Both the position numbers and the translations under genes were made by a program. A stretch of DNA of 64,000 bases from Undaria pinnatifida (taxonomy: Eukaryota > Sar > Phaeophyceae > Laminariales > Alariaceae): assembly GCA_012845835.1 (NCBI GenBank), contig JABAKD010000020.1:9932488-9996487 (forward strand), given 5' to 3'. Shown in pieces: positions 12,289 to 23,394 of this stretch. Positions within the stretch are counted from its first letter, which is position 1. Every line of letters starts with the position of its first letter. The notes beneath the pieces are model-generated. The model was not told where the DNA came from. It did not search any database and saw only the letters and a list, made by a program, of their open reading frames with translations.

Positions 12289-12723
12289 ATGGGTCGTGCT
12301 CTGCGCTCACTATTTAGATGCCTCTCGGCAGCAGTGTCCACGCTGAGAGTCGTTTCGCTTGTCGCGGTGGCTGGGTGTTGTGCGTATGTATGTGTGGCGG
12401 TGGCAACGGTCCGTGAGAACTCGCAGATCTTGAAATACATACGTACAGATTACTTCAAAGTTTTTATGTTTTATACTCAGTATGTAAAACTGCTAAGAGC
12501 TACGATCCAGCGAAAACCACAAGCTACAACCTACCCTAATACCCTATCTCTCGGGATCCTAGCGAAGAGGATATTCGACCCCGACTTAAGTAGTCACCCC
12601 ACGGTCCCAAGGACGGAACGTAACAGATATGCATTAGAATCACACACGCCGTGGTTCCTTGCGCAAATGCGGTGGAATACCTCCCGTTTGGAGGCGGTAC
12701 AAGGCCGTACTTGGTATCTTTGA
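12289..12723 (+). CDS. Possible membrane protein ORF, 144 residues, unknown
   Basis: The first ATG in this frame is at 12289. The frame is open further upstream, with a TTG at 12208. After a short basic N-terminus (MGRALRSLFRCL) there is a hydrophobic segment of about 22 residues (roughly residues 19-41, LRVVSLVAVAGCCAYVCVAV) that could span a membrane. A soluble basic and polar tail of about 100 residues follows. It is one of the longer frames in the window that is not repeat-derived. No family is recognised. It could be a single-exon gene, a first exon, or chance. The frame is followed by more plus-strand coding-like frames to 14.3 kb. Confidence 0.3.
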   Translation: MGRALRSLFRCLSAAVSTLRVVSLVAVAGCCAYVCVAVATVRENSQILKYIRTDYFKVFMFYTQYVKLLRATIQRKPQATTYPNTLSLGILAKRIFDPDLSSHPTVPRTERNRYALESHTPWFLAQMRWNTSRLEAVQGRTWYL

Positions 12724-12823
12724 CGGTTTCAGGCCTCTTTGTCCTATCTATTTTTAGTGGTAAGTGCAAAACGAATGACCGCATGACCGCTCGTCCTGAT
12801 GGCGAAGTTCCCCGCACTGTTAA

Positions 12824-14288
12824 TTGAACAGCTCGCCTTGTCGCACGCCGCGCGTCACACACCGCACAAGAAACTACCACGTGGTGGGCAACTGCAGCGC
12901 GGCAATGACGAAGATCTCACCAGAAGGGGCGAAGGTCATGCAGGTGGGCTTCGAACTTGAAGAGGTACAGCGTTTTGTTTCGTCAAATATTTGTCTAAAA
13001 TACAGGCACCCTCTTACCTGGTACCGGTACTCGTCTTTAGACCTGCGCTCATGCTTCGGAGGTAAAGTACTTGGAAGTAGATTCGGACAACTCTTACAGT
13101 TCTACGGGGAATACAACGCGCAGTAGAGCCCCCCGTCAGAGCGGCGCCGCGCAGATCGCAAAATCCTGCACTGATGTGGGACCCCGAACTATCGCGGGGC
13201 AGTGTGTTATGCTTGAGGACGTTGTTGTATTTTTTGCCGCAGTAAGCTCTGGGGCCACGACTAAATGTATAATAGGCTCCGTGCGCACAGAATGCTGATC
13301 GGGCCGAACTCGTCTGTTTTCTCTGAAAACAATCCGTCCTGTGTTCTGCTGTGGTCATGGGTACTACCTGGGAAAGGGGAGTTGCCGACCTTTCTCATCC
13401 ACGAGGCATTCAGCATGACGCATGTGCCCCGTAGAACACTAGCGCGACTGATGCAGTTTGAAACCCCAAGTGTGAGGATGTATCGAACACATGTGTCGAA
13501 CTCACGCCTTTGATACCTGGTACGACGTTTTATCGGGGTGTGTTTCATTGAAAACAAAAACGAGACGTTTCACAATGGTGTCACACCGGAATCTACTGTA
13601 TAGTAGCTGCGGATCCCCGAGTGGTGTGTTCTCCGCGAGGAGAGCACGACCACAGAGAGCATAACGGGTGCATAGTAGTACGCGGCAGAAGAGGTGCAGA
13701 TGATCTGATGTGCTGGGAGTTCGCTTGGGGTACTTTCCCTGCCACAGGTATCACTCGGGATGCGATGCTCGCCATGTTGCTTCGTCGACGACACGTACCA
13801 CGCGTCTTGATAAAGTTGTCTCCCACGCGATGTCGATCAGCTCAACGATCATGCTATAAGACGTCGTGGCGCTTTCTTGCTGGGAACCCACGCTGGTGGA
13901 TAATTTGCACTCTGTCATCAACCGTGTGCGTTGGTTAGAAACAGAATAGCCGAGCATGAAGCAGTGCGTAGTTACCGACACAACCGTTTCTTTTTTCTAG
14001 TTTTGGTGTTCCTTTACCTAAATCCCCGTCACAGACTGAAACAACCTTGAACACCGAATGCTAAGCTCGCCGCTGTTGGGTTGTGCCAATAATGGTCAGA
14101 GTATGTCCTTCTCTGAAGGCAGTTTGATTGAGGCGCGGACGATTGTCCCAATCTACCTATTCTCCCGAAGGGCATCTATCCGTTCGGTGCTTGACAAGAA
14201 TCAGGTCAGCCGGTCAAGGTTTGTATGGCAACAAAAAAATGCCGGCCGGGTCATTCCCATGCCACTTGCTGCGCTGTTGCAACTGTAA
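12824..14288 (+). other. Run of plus-strand coding-like frames, unknown
   Basis: Successive plus-strand frames at 12824-13126, 13071-13298, 13265-13513, 13621-13938 and 14058-14288 have protein-like composition, for example MTKISPEGAKVMQVGFELEE, GPNSSVFSENNPSCVLLW and ADDLMCWEFAWGTFPATGIT. They switch frame from one to the next, as exons of one gene or frameshifted remains would. Minus-strand frames overlap the same intervals, so strand is not settled. No domain is recognised and I do not propose exon borders. Confidence 0.25.
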
Positions 14289-14289
14289 T

Positions 14290-15540
14290 TGCTGCTTACG
14301 GTTGTTCGGGACGCACAAGAGGGCAAAGCCAAGGAACCCGGGCCGGACCGTTCATAAGGCACGTACTGCTGCTGCTCGTGGTTGCAACTAACGTTGCTGT
14401 TGCCTAGGATGGTGAGGCTGTGAAAAAACAATCCTCGAAAAACCTAAACCGTTCCTAAATGTGTTGTTTTCGGAGGTCCGCGGTGGTCGGGCGGGGCACG
14501 GAGATCCGGGCATGCGAGGATGAAACATACCATAGTATCCCTTGAGAATACCTCCCGGGGCGTCTAAAGGTTTGATTTCGTTTATACCCGCCCCGGGGCG
14601 TTTTCGTATATGCGAGCCAAATACACTGTTTTGGTCTTATTTCAGACTTTTTCCCATGATTTTATGCTCGCGTTGTTATGCCAGTCTTACTTCCATTTAG
14701 TATGTCGTCTTCTCTTACAATCCCATTTTTGTTTGACAATGTGCTTCGAACCAGGGAGCCCTGAATGCGATTTCGTTAAAGGATAGTTGGAGGGGCTACC
14801 GTAGAACGAGTCTCATCAGGGTTCTATATTGTCAAGTGATCACGAGTACGTGTGAAAGGGCGACATCACCGATCTCTCGCTGGGACGTACAGCAGTAGTA
14901 ATGCATTCCAAATATGAGGTTTCTCCGTGTAAATACTTTGACGGACATTGACGGACAACATCGGGTCTCGCAGAAGGTTTTTTGGTATCGCACCTTACGG
15001 CTCTTTCTAAAACATTGATCGGATTTTTGACGGACCATTTCGAATATGGATTTTTTACGTGGTCCACTCGTATCTACCAGGTACCTGGTGGTTGATTTGT
15101 AGTCACTACGCATAAGAACACTGACTATCTTATCCTAGATGAAGAGAAATACAATACGCGGCGATTCCCTGTTTGTTCCGTCTCGCCGGTGTATGGAATA
15201 TTCAAATTGTAACTACAGTGCTACAGTGGTATAGGCTATTACAGTACCACCATAAGAGCTCGGGGAACGTTGCAGGGAACACTGCTGGGAACGTTACTCT
15301 AGGACGGACTGACGGCCAGTAGGACAACCCGCAGAGTACATCTGTTCATAGCATGGGCATTGTTCCGTATTGATTAGATGACGGCCTTGCCTACCTCGAT
15401 CTCTTATTTCCATATATTTTCGTCTTCTCCCATTTCCGTTGTTCTCTTCTTATCATCACAAGTAATCTTCACAGCACTCCGCTGCCAACTCCGCACCTCT
15501 TTTCGCAGAGACGGAGCTTCGACGCGCGTCATTGTTTCAT
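14290..15540. other. Unassigned stretch
   Basis: Contains a CCCGGGGCG / CGCCCCGGGG inverted pair near 14552-14600 and short frames only. Nothing is recognised. Confidence 0.4.
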
Positions 15541-15549
15541 ACCATTGCT

Positions 15550-15921
15550 TTAAGTCCGCAAAAAGATGGGCGTCGTTTCCCCAGTCTGGAAGAACGGAGC
15601 AAGTAAGGGGAAATTCATTAGACTATAGTCTATGCCTTTTTTTTGTATTGAGTAAAAGGAGAGTTCATGAGTAAGGCATTGCGCGCAAGAGCCTTGTCGT
15701 ACAGATCCCACCCGATCAACATGATCTATGTCGTGCAGATAATACTGCGCCTCAAATAAATCAAATATCTGTCCGCCCCGAAAAAATATAGACGCGAACA
15801 CATGATGACCACCCAGGTCGTGATCTCGCGCAGAGCGCACAGGTCTAAACATTCCCTGACGGACTGCACCGCCGCTAGGGGCGAGGTGAAAAACAAGCCG
15901 AAGGACTGCGACCAATGACAT
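15550..15921 (-). other. Coding-like open frame, 123 codons, unknown
   Basis: Begins at an ATG on the minus strand. It contains HHVFASIFFRGGQIFDLFEA and a YYLHDIDHVDRVG segment with several His and Asp residues, which resembles a genuine protein more than a chance translation. The last about 25 codons become less convincing, and the frame may have an exon border near 15640. No family is recognised. I considered a decayed transposase but cannot show catalytic residues. Confidence 0.3.
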
Positions 15922-15924
15922 GGG

Positions 15925-17586
15925 GATGCAACGCTGATGAGGAATAGAACGTAACCGAAAATATGTCGGGGAGGGAAATTGATGAATGGTTGGCGGAGCG
16001 TCGTAGAAGACGCACCACCTCCTGCTTTACAGAAAGACATTCGATTTCTATCGGGTTGGTATTTACTCTACATTGTCGGAGAGTGAAATACTTGATAATG
16101 GAGATGCGATCTGTAAGATGTGCCAAACTTTTATTTGCGTCCCGGTGCTTCCGCCGACGAACAACAGGTGGTCGCTGTCCCGGCCGTGCAACACGTCGTT
16201 GCTATCCCGACCGTTCAGCCTGCACTGTACACGTACCGGAAGAGTATGAACAGGAAAGACAAGGACTGCATCGAGGTACGTACAAAGTGTTGTGAGCTGT
16301 TCCAAATTCTGTTTTTTTTTTTGTCAACGTTTTGATTTCTTCTTCGTGGAGAAGCAACTGAGTGAGGCTCAGTAGCCATGAGTGAGTGAGTGTGTGTGAG
16401 TGCGGTATGCCTTGTTTGCTGTTCACTGTGAGTGGTCTTCATGGTGATGGCAATAAGGCTAAACTAAGTTGTTTTGGGTCATGATGTGACCGCTAATCAA
16501 TACGTACATACATATCATTATCATTGTTATTATCATTAATATAATAGTTATAGTATATAGCACAAGAGGGTGGCTTCGCCGCGACGGGCTGACGCCCACC
16601 TTCGGCTTCGCGCATGCCCGTAACGGTGGAGGGTGTCGTAGACAACCAGAGGCCGGAAATGCGACATTGCGTAATGCCCAGGGGTCCAAGCATTAGTCAC
16701 GGCTGAGCGCCAGAAAAGGGTGCCGCACGTCAAGAAACACACACAACCCCATTTTTTGCAGCTGTACGTACAGCAGCAGCACTCTACACCACTCGTCGTA
16801 CGGCGGCTGCGGCAGCAGCGGCAGCACAACAACAAACGGCAGACACCATACCTTGTAGAAGTACAGGATGCATATTTATAATGATACTACGTTCTGTACT
16901 ACAGCAGCAGCAAGCAGCACCCAAAAAAAAAACTAGTCCGAGGGCTATTTGCAGCAGGTAGGCACGAAGCCGACAGCCACTTCGGTTGGGTCGACATACA
17001 CAAGCACATATATATAGAGATTGACCTACAAACTCGTTTGGGCTGGTCGGTGTTTTGGGCCGGGTTGCGTGCACGTTTTTTCTTTAGTTTTTGCAGGAGT
17101 CTTGGTCCTCCTTTTTAACATACGGCACCCCCAGGATTCCAAGCCATCAACCACATCCACCCCGAAGGAGAAGCTTGTATCTACATAAAAAATTGCGAAA
17201 AAAAAGTAGGTCGAGGGCATGCCAAGATTCGAACTCCGGCCATCACATTCGTAGCAACAGCAAATAATGGAGAAAAAACGGGTAAATTCCTATATTAAAA
17301 AGGGGAACCAAGGGCATGCCGGAAGGCTTGGATGTAGACTCTATTAATAATTGATAAACGTGCCGTTATCTAACATTAATACTCGTTCGTAACAGGAGCA
17401 GCAGCCGCCGCACAACTCTTATGCACGTGTAATTCCAACAACAGCAGCAGCGGCAGCACCAGCAGTTCGACAAACAGCAAGAAGGGGTATCCAGTAAAAT
17501 GTGCACAAACAACAACATCTTCACTTTGAGCAGGTACCTGTGGAACAAAACAAGAGGCAAGAGAAACACAATGGAACAAAAAAAAA
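15925..17586. other. Unassigned stretch with CAG-type trinucleotide runs
   Basis: Short CAGCAG/GCAGCGGCAGC runs occur near 16767, 16810, 16905 and 17396-17470. Frames through them are Ala/Ser/Gln/Cys-rich by composition. A GATTCGAACTCCGG word at 17228 resembles a complementary tRNA T-arm, but no tRNA body can be folded around it. No gene is recognised. Confidence 0.4.
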
Positions 17587-18393
17587 TATGCATATGTACC
17601 ATTTTGATTTTTTTGCCTAGTCCGTCCCTTTTTCTCCGCCGGCGCAGAGTTTTTTGGTGTGCTTTCTTCTGCAATGCGATCAGACTACCCGTCGGTATAT
17701 TATCAGCCGTGTGCCGGGCTCATGGGACGTCCGTGGCGCGAGCTATGGCCGCGGAAAGCCGCCGAGACTGGCTCTATTTCGCGGGGTATGAGACACTTCT
17801 GTCCCCGGGCAACCACACACTAGACGTATTTAAGCCTCGAGGTTAGGTCTTAAGTACTTCCAACTGGAAGAGCTAGGCCATTCGATATTTCGACCTTAAA
17901 CGCATAAAAAAAACAATATATGTCTAAAACTCGAAATAGTGGTCTCTTTCAGTACGCATAAAAAGAAAAGCCGAGGAAAGATCAAACTACTTGAAAATAG
18001 ACTATGATATTTCTGCACTACTCCAGACGCAGATGGCAAGACGAGGATTTATGTCATGAGTCAGCACATGAGTGGGTGGAAACTTCGAGAAAGACCCTCC
18101 CCTGCCCATGCTGTGCGAGCTTGAACAAACGGCCAAAACAAATAACTGGTGCCTGGCAAAAACATTGAGTGCTTCTTACTCCATACTCGCTTCATATGTA
18201 GGATACCTCGCAGGCGTCTGCCGCCTTCGGTGTGCCTCAGTGTGGCAGTCAGTACAGCAGCACAGCAGGACTGGCCCTCAACCCGGTTCAATTTCCACCC
18301 TCGAAATGTAGGCATCCGTCTGATGTTTCCTCGAGCTTTTGTCGTCTGAAATGCTGTTGTTTGCTGGAAAATACTCGGAAAATTGCTTCAAAT

Positions 18394-18425
18394 ATGCACT
18401 TGGGCCAAAATGTGCCCAAGTGCAT
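18394..18425. other. Conserved 12-bp stem hairpin inside the Helitron-like element
   Basis: ATGCACTTGGGC and its perfect complement GCCCAAGTGCAT are separated by 8 bases. The same hairpin occurs in copy B (32237-32268) and in copy C on the minus strand (about 37592-37623), with at most a change just outside the stem. A second, weaker inverted pair (TAGGTC / GACCTA) follows about 45 bases later. Its role is unknown. Confidence 0.8.
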
Positions 18426-18774
18426 GTTTTGGGAAAATCCACATCTCACCGTGGTCTGCCGTGGTCGTTAGGTCGATAAAATAGACCTATTTTGTAGACG
18501 TTTAAAACACGATAGGGCTTAATTTGGTTTAGAGCCTAAAATATAGGCATATCGTCAGGCTTAAATACGTCTACTACACACACGGTGGAACTTTAGTCCT
18601 CGCACGTACATCGGGGTGGCATCAAAATGTATTTGCGAGAGAATTTTCCCGCACTGCTAGACGCGGGCGCGGTGTATATGTACCCGCTGCAACGACGTGA
18701 ACTATGTCATTACTGTGAGTTCTCCCTCACAATTGACACGGTGGTTACCATACAGCAGTAGCGAAACCTGTATA

Positions 18775-19706
18775 CAGTAGGGCTCCCGGTTTAGCGGTTC
18801 CCTGTTTAGCGGTTGGACCCGATTTAGCGGTTCAAAATTCTGCTGACACCGCGGTACCCCGCTTTAGCGGTTGTACAACCGCTAAATCGGATTGTTACCG
18901 GTTTAGCGGTTGTTTGGGGTCATTTCGGCTGGAATAGCGGTTGTGTACATACCCCGGGGAACGACGGGTCACTTTCTGCTGCAAACCTCGCCGGCACTCA
19001 CACACACTCTCACAGCAGTATACAAACGGCCTACCCACTGCGGTTCGCAGCTACCCGTTCAAGGCGAAGATGTCCTTTCTCGCAGCGCATGCCTCTAGGC
19101 CAGCAAGGCAGACGGATATCCGCGCCATGTTTTCTAAGACGTAGTCGAGTGTACAGCAGTACTCTCCGAGGTTCCTGTAGAGTACGAAGTGTGAAGTACG
19201 AGTACACCACACTTTTTTTGTTTTGTGTTTCCTTAGAGTGTTTCAAGTCCAAACTCCGGGGCACACGCTGCGGTTTGTAGCAAGACGAGCAGGAGCGTAC
19301 AGCAGTAGAAGGGGGGTTCCAGCAGGTGTTATGTGCACGTACAGTATGTTACCCGGATGCGGGTACACACAGGTGGTGGTTCTCTTCGCGATGCTTGATA
19401 CGTTTCACCTAAGTTTTAATGTCTATCCCGCACTACCGCTGCTGTATTCGTACTACTGGTCCCGCGGCAATCATGCTGTACTGCTATATTCAGCAGCCAC
19501 ATATGACGCTATCTAGTTTTGATCGCAATGGCAACGCTACTTTCATTCCCAGTAGATGGGCTTTTACCCGGTTTAGCGGTTGTAAACCGCTAAATTGGGA
19601 CCCAGAATAGCGGTTATTAACCGCTAAACCGGTTTACCGGGCGGTCCCGGTTTAGCGGTTATTTCGCCCTTTGGCACTAGGGACCGCTAAACCGAGACCC
19701 CTACTG
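18775..19706 (+). mobile_element. pogo/Tc1-like MITE with TA duplication
   Basis: The ends are imperfect inverted repeats of about 28 bp (CAGTAGGGCTCCCGGTTTAG at the left; the complement of the right end reads CAGTAGGGGTCTCGGTTTAG). The element is flanked by TA on both sides. Copies B and C give the empty site (CCTGTATAAAGAG), so the insertion and the 2-bp TA duplication are seen directly. Several TTTAGCGGTT words occur near both ends, as subterminal repeats. TA duplication and a CAGT terminus fit the Tc1/mariner superfamily, pogo branch. No transposase is encoded in the 932 bp, so it needs an enzyme supplied elsewhere. Confidence 0.75.
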
Positions 19707-19749
19707 TAAAGAGATATAAAGTAGCAACACAACCCAAGCAAAAGTAACG

Positions 19750-20193
19750 ATGTGCACACAACAGACCATATCGGCAACAAACATCGGTATAAGCACGCGG
19801 GGAAAAATACTGGACACAGAAAACAAACAACAAATTGACACCAATGATTCCTCTAACAGCAGCGACAGCAGTACAAACCCATCAGACAGCGAAAATGATC
19901 AAGACAACAATAATAGCGGCAACAATAACAATTCTGGTCAATGGTCCATTATTCCCGAGATTGGTGATGGTGCATGTTTATTAAGATGTATCTCGCGTCG
20001 TGTGCACAACAACCCAGCTTTACATCACATCGTCCGTGCACATATTATTATTGCCCACATCACAACCAATTTGTACACCGTTATCCCAGGATCAGGTTTC
20101 AACACCTTCCACGACAGCATCTTAGCTGGAGCAAATCAAGGTCATGTAGATAATAAAGAATCGTTTGTCGGTGTAGACAATATATTTTTCTGA
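19750..20193 (+). pseudogene. Truncated OTU protease duplicate (copy A)
   Basis: A 147-residue frame starting at ATG with the same N-terminus (MCTQQTISATNIGIS), Ser/Asn/Asp-rich linker and catalytic GDGACL block as the full-length OTU protein. After SILAGANQ it leaves the family and ends in GHVDNKESFVGVDNIFF. It therefore has the OTU Asp and Cys but lacks the C-terminal half with the catalytic His, so proteolysis is not expected. One extra Ile codon (AHIIIAHI) distinguishes it from copies B and C. The pogo-like MITE lies just upstream, separating the TATA-bearing leader into two parts. Confidence 0.8.
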
Positions 20194-20478
20194 ACGGAAC
20201 AAACAACGCCAACGTGCCCGAAAAAGTTCCGTTTGTCTTGCAAAGTTCCGTCAGCAGCACCACCAGCAAGCAGCACGTAGTCCATAGACTCTAAGTTTAC
20301 TGTGAGTTCTCCCTCACAATTGACACGGTGGTTACCATACAGCAGTAGCGAAACCTGTATAAAGAGATATAAAGTAGCAACACAACTCAAGCAAAAGTAA
20401 CGATGTGCACACAACAGACCATATCGGCAACAACATCGGTATAAGCGCGCGGGGAAAAATACTGGACACAGAAAACAC

Positions 20479-22728
20479 CAGGGATGTTCACGGAGTGAAA
20501 AAAAGTCCGCGGAGCGGATTTTCACGGAGCGGATTGACAAACCGCACCGCTCCGTGACAAAACTAGACAACGGATAACCGATCCGCGCAAATCCGTGAAG
20601 TAGGTCAGGGGCGGATATCCGCTCCGCTTTGCTCCGTGACGCATTCTGGAAATCCGCTCCGCTCCGTCAAACTTTTTCAAGGCAGAAATCCGCTCCGCAA
20701 AAATCCGTGATTTGAAAAGAGCGCGGATATCCGCTCCGCTCCGCTCCGTCACAACAAAATAAAATCCGCACCGCTCCGTATGATTTTTTTTTCCAATGGC
20801 CCGATCCGTAAGTAACGGATTATTTACGGAGCGGGTTGGTCTGCTCCGTAGATGATCCGTGACCAATCCGTAGTACAGTGACGGATTAAACCGTGTGAAT
20901 GTCACGGGTTTCGAGCCCTGAACAATTGTTCTGAATAGCGGATAACCTATACAAATATTGTTCTTGGCCAGCACTCTCCAGATATTTTATATATTTGTGC
21001 GATTTGTGCTGCTATCAGCCTTACACGCCGCGGTTGGCCGACGTCCTGCTCCGCACACACAACGCGGACCCTACTCGTGAGAGGTACGAACACACAAACA
21101 CACTTCCAACGCAGCAGCGCAGCAGCGGTACGCACGCATAGGATGCCAGATGTCATTGATTCTGGCGATGCAGAGGCTGAGGTGCAGCAATCCTCGCCTT
21201 CAACCGAGTCTCCTGCTCCTTCTCCCGCTCCTTCTCCATCTCCAACACCGGAGAATCCTACTAGTACTGCTGCAGATTCGCATGAGCAACGAGGTGGAGG
21301 AGTACAAGCAGCCACCCGCCGTAGCAAACAATCAGGACTTAGACGTGTTGGGCTACTGGCGTGACGCTGGAAGCCCGCGGCTTGATCCCCACGGAAACGT
21401 CATGGCAGCGGCGCAATTTCCCATCTTATCCGTGCTTGCCCGCGTGTACCATTGCATCGACAGCACAAGCTGCCAGTCGGAGAGGGAGTTCTCGCAGCTG
21501 GGGTTTGTGCATTCTAGCCTTCGTCGCCGTACGACACCCGACCGCGTTGAGTAAATGATGTTCCTCAGGACTAACCCGGATCTCATTCCGGAGGTCAAGA
21601 AGCTTCGAGATTTGATCGAAAAGATCTCTCAAGAGCAGGAGAAAGCAAAGGCTAAAGTGGTCGAGGTGCAGGCCGCAGAGGCCGGGAAGGATCTCGTAAT
21701 CGAACTCGATGAGTAACGAGTGGCGAGCGGTAGGGTTGGAGCAGACGGGTGCAGGCGCTCATCTTTCACTGCCGTTGAGTTGATCTGTATCCCTGGCTTT
21801 TCCGTTTTTCCCTTCTTTCGCCCGGGCTGAATTTTCGAATTTTCGAATTTTCGCATTTTCTGTACTTCGGTGGCCTCACCATGTACCGCTGTTGCTGCTG
21901 AGGAAAGTGTCTCCATGTTTCACTTCTGCTGTTTTTCTCTCTGTTTTCTATTTTCTATTTTCCTGTTTTTGTTTTTGTCGCGGCGATGGAATTGGTGAAG
22001 TATCTGGTACTTTGTAGGAGTACTTACGTACTTACCTATTTACCAGAGATGTGCGCGGAGTTCCTGCTCTTGCGCGCCTGCTGTACCAACTCTGGTCACT
22101 CTGTTCTATTTCTTTTTCACCCTTCTCTTAATCTAAGTGTTTCTTTCAGACATCCTTTCTTATGAAGGGGACTCGACGCGTGCGTGCGCGCGATTCTTTC
22201 CCTGCTCGCCACCCCCCTCCGCCATGTATAACTTCGAGAACAACGTGTCTTTCCGTAGTCTCTGATATCAGGAGAAATCCGGTCAACATCCGCGGATAAC
22301 CGTCCAATATTACGGATTCATGGATACGGTTTTGCGTGGAGAAACGCAGCGGATTTGTACGGTTTGCTCGACGGAGTGGACAATCCGCTCCGTGAAAAAA
22401 TCCGTCTGACGGATATCCGCTCCGCAATAATCCGCACAAATCTCGATGTCGGATATCCGCTCCGTAAAAATCCGTGACTTTTTCTGTGAGCGAATATCCG
22501 CTCCGGTCCGCTCCGTGACAAATTAAAAAATCCGCTCCGCTCCGTGACATCCATGAACATACGGATATCCGTTCCGTCGTAATCCGTGGATTTTTTATGG
22601 ACGGAAATCCGCACCGTGACAATCCGCAACTTATTGCTAGAGCGAATATCCGCTCCGCTCCGCTCCGTCAGATTCTAAAAATAAAAAATCCGCACCGCGG
22701 TGCGGATCTTACTCCGTGAACATCCCTG
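20479..22728 (+). mobile_element. hAT element with 8-bp target duplication, copy 1
   Basis: The terminal inverted repeats are perfect for 18 bp (CAGGGATGTTCACGGAGT). The flanking 8 bp, GAAAACAC, is duplicated exactly at 20471-20478 and 22729-22736, and the uninterrupted site is visible in the OTU gene of the other copies. Both ends (about 20500-20940 and 22290-22700) are packed with CGGATATCCGCTCCG-type repeats in both orientations, like the subterminal transposase-binding repeats of hAT elements. Inside is a deleted transposase gene keeping only its N-terminus and C-terminal dimerisation region. Length 2250 bp; non-autonomous. Confidence 0.9.
21143..21716 (+). pseudogene. Deleted hAT transposase: N-terminus plus dimerisation domain
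   Basis: A frame opening at ATG 21143 (MPDVIDSGDAEAEVQQSSP, then a Pro/Ser-rich run) gives way to a second frame from 21282. That second frame reads EVEEYK, DLDVLGYWRD, FPILSVLARVYHC and SEREFSQLGFVHSSLRR. These are the order and spacing of the hAT C-terminal dimerisation domain. A TAA at 21552-21554 interrupts just before MMFLRTNPDLIPEVKKL, and the same frame then continues to a TAA at 21714-21716. The DNA-binding zinc finger and the catalytic core are missing. The copy at 28834 has lost the dimerisation part as well. Confidence 0.85.
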
Positions 22729-23394
22729 GAAAACACACAACAAATTGACACCACCAATGATTCCTCTAACAGCAGCGACAGCAGTACAAACCCATCAGAC
22801 AGCGAAAATGATGAAGACAACAACAGCGGCAACAATAACAATTCTGGTCAATGGTCCATTATTCCCGAGATTGGTGATGGTGCATGTTTATTAAGATGTA
22901 TCTCGCGTCGTGTGCACAACAACCCAGCTTTACATCACATCGTCCGTGCACATATTATTGCCCACATCACAACCAATTTGTACACCGTTATCCCAGGATC
23001 AGGTTTCAACACTTTCCACGACAGCATCTTAGCTGGAGCAAATCAAGAACTTGTGGAGGTCGCTGGATCTCAACCTACTACATATTCGAGTGTTGAAGAG
23101 TATCTCCACTTCATGTCACAGCCTTACGCATATGCTACAAACGTAGAATTAGTTGCTGCCACGCAGTTATACGGAGTGGACTTTCGAATAACTTATCACA
23201 CCGAGCCTCAGCAATATCCCAACCCTCCCCCTCCAAAAGTCTGTGATATCTTATTATATTATCCACATTCTTTCCACTACGCATCCCTCCGATATACACC
23301 TTCTGCATAAATACTTCATCATCATCAGTTGTAGTCATTCGACTTGCGTCGCCCCCGGGAGGCACGTGTCCACCTCCCGAAGGGGAACCTTGTA

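Larger units (their letters stand above)
20403..23310 (+). pseudogene. Full-length OTU gene of copy A, broken by hAT insertion
   Basis: Starts with the same ATG context as the intact copy, but has lost one base in the ninth to eleventh codons (ACAACATCGG against ACAAACATCGG), which shifts the frame. The hAT element 20479-22728 interrupts it at codon 24 or so. The remainder (22737-23310) carries the complete OTU core: GDGACLL, then EYLHFMSQPYAYATNVEL, then HSFHYASLRYTPSA. Small in-frame changes relative to copy B are present (three bases inserted near 22754 and a Leu codon added near 23253). It cannot be translated as one protein as it stands. Confidence 0.85.
17587..23392 (+). mobile_element. 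Helitron-like OTU-carrying element, copy A (interrupted)
   Basis: Shares both ends and most of its length with copies B and C. It begins TATGCATATGTACC after a host A and ends GGGGAACCTTG before a host T. There is no terminal inverted repeat and no target duplication. Near the 3' end, CCCCCGGGAGG pairs with CCTCCCG..GGGG, giving a GC-rich hairpin whose inner stem ends 9 bases before CTTG. Helitrons insert between A and T, make no duplication, and end in CTRR after such a hairpin. CTTG and a TA start are off-consensus. No Rep/helicase gene is present, so the copy is non-autonomous. Two later elements lie inside it (18775-19706 and 20479-22728); without them it is about 2.6 kb. Confidence 0.6.

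Noticed and set aside
17228-17260. tRNA T-arm-like word (complement CCGGAGTTCGAATC)
   Set aside because: No D-arm, anticodon arm or acceptor pairing could be assembled around it; probably chance or an old SINE scrap.
17586-17846. Frame of about 85 codons at the 5' end of each Helitron-like copy (CICTILIFLPSPSLFLRRRR...)
   Set aside because: It has no ATG inside the element before a central Met, and changes between copies look neutral. Kept as a possibility only.
18061-18315. 79-codon plus-strand and 84-codon minus-strand frames in the 5' part of the Helitron-like element
   Set aside because: The plus-strand frame is identical in all three copies, but the copies are too similar for conservation to mean selection, and frames on opposite strands overlap exactly. 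No motif is present.
20500-22700. CRISPR-like array suggested by the recurring CGGATATCCGCTCCG words
   Set aside because: Spacing is irregular, both orientations occur, and the words lie only in the subterminal parts of a hAT element with target duplications in a eukaryotic context.
17587-23392. LTR or TIR class for the OTU-carrying element
   Set aside because: The two ends share no direct or inverted repeat, and the flanks of three copies show no duplication beyond what an A/T insertion explains.
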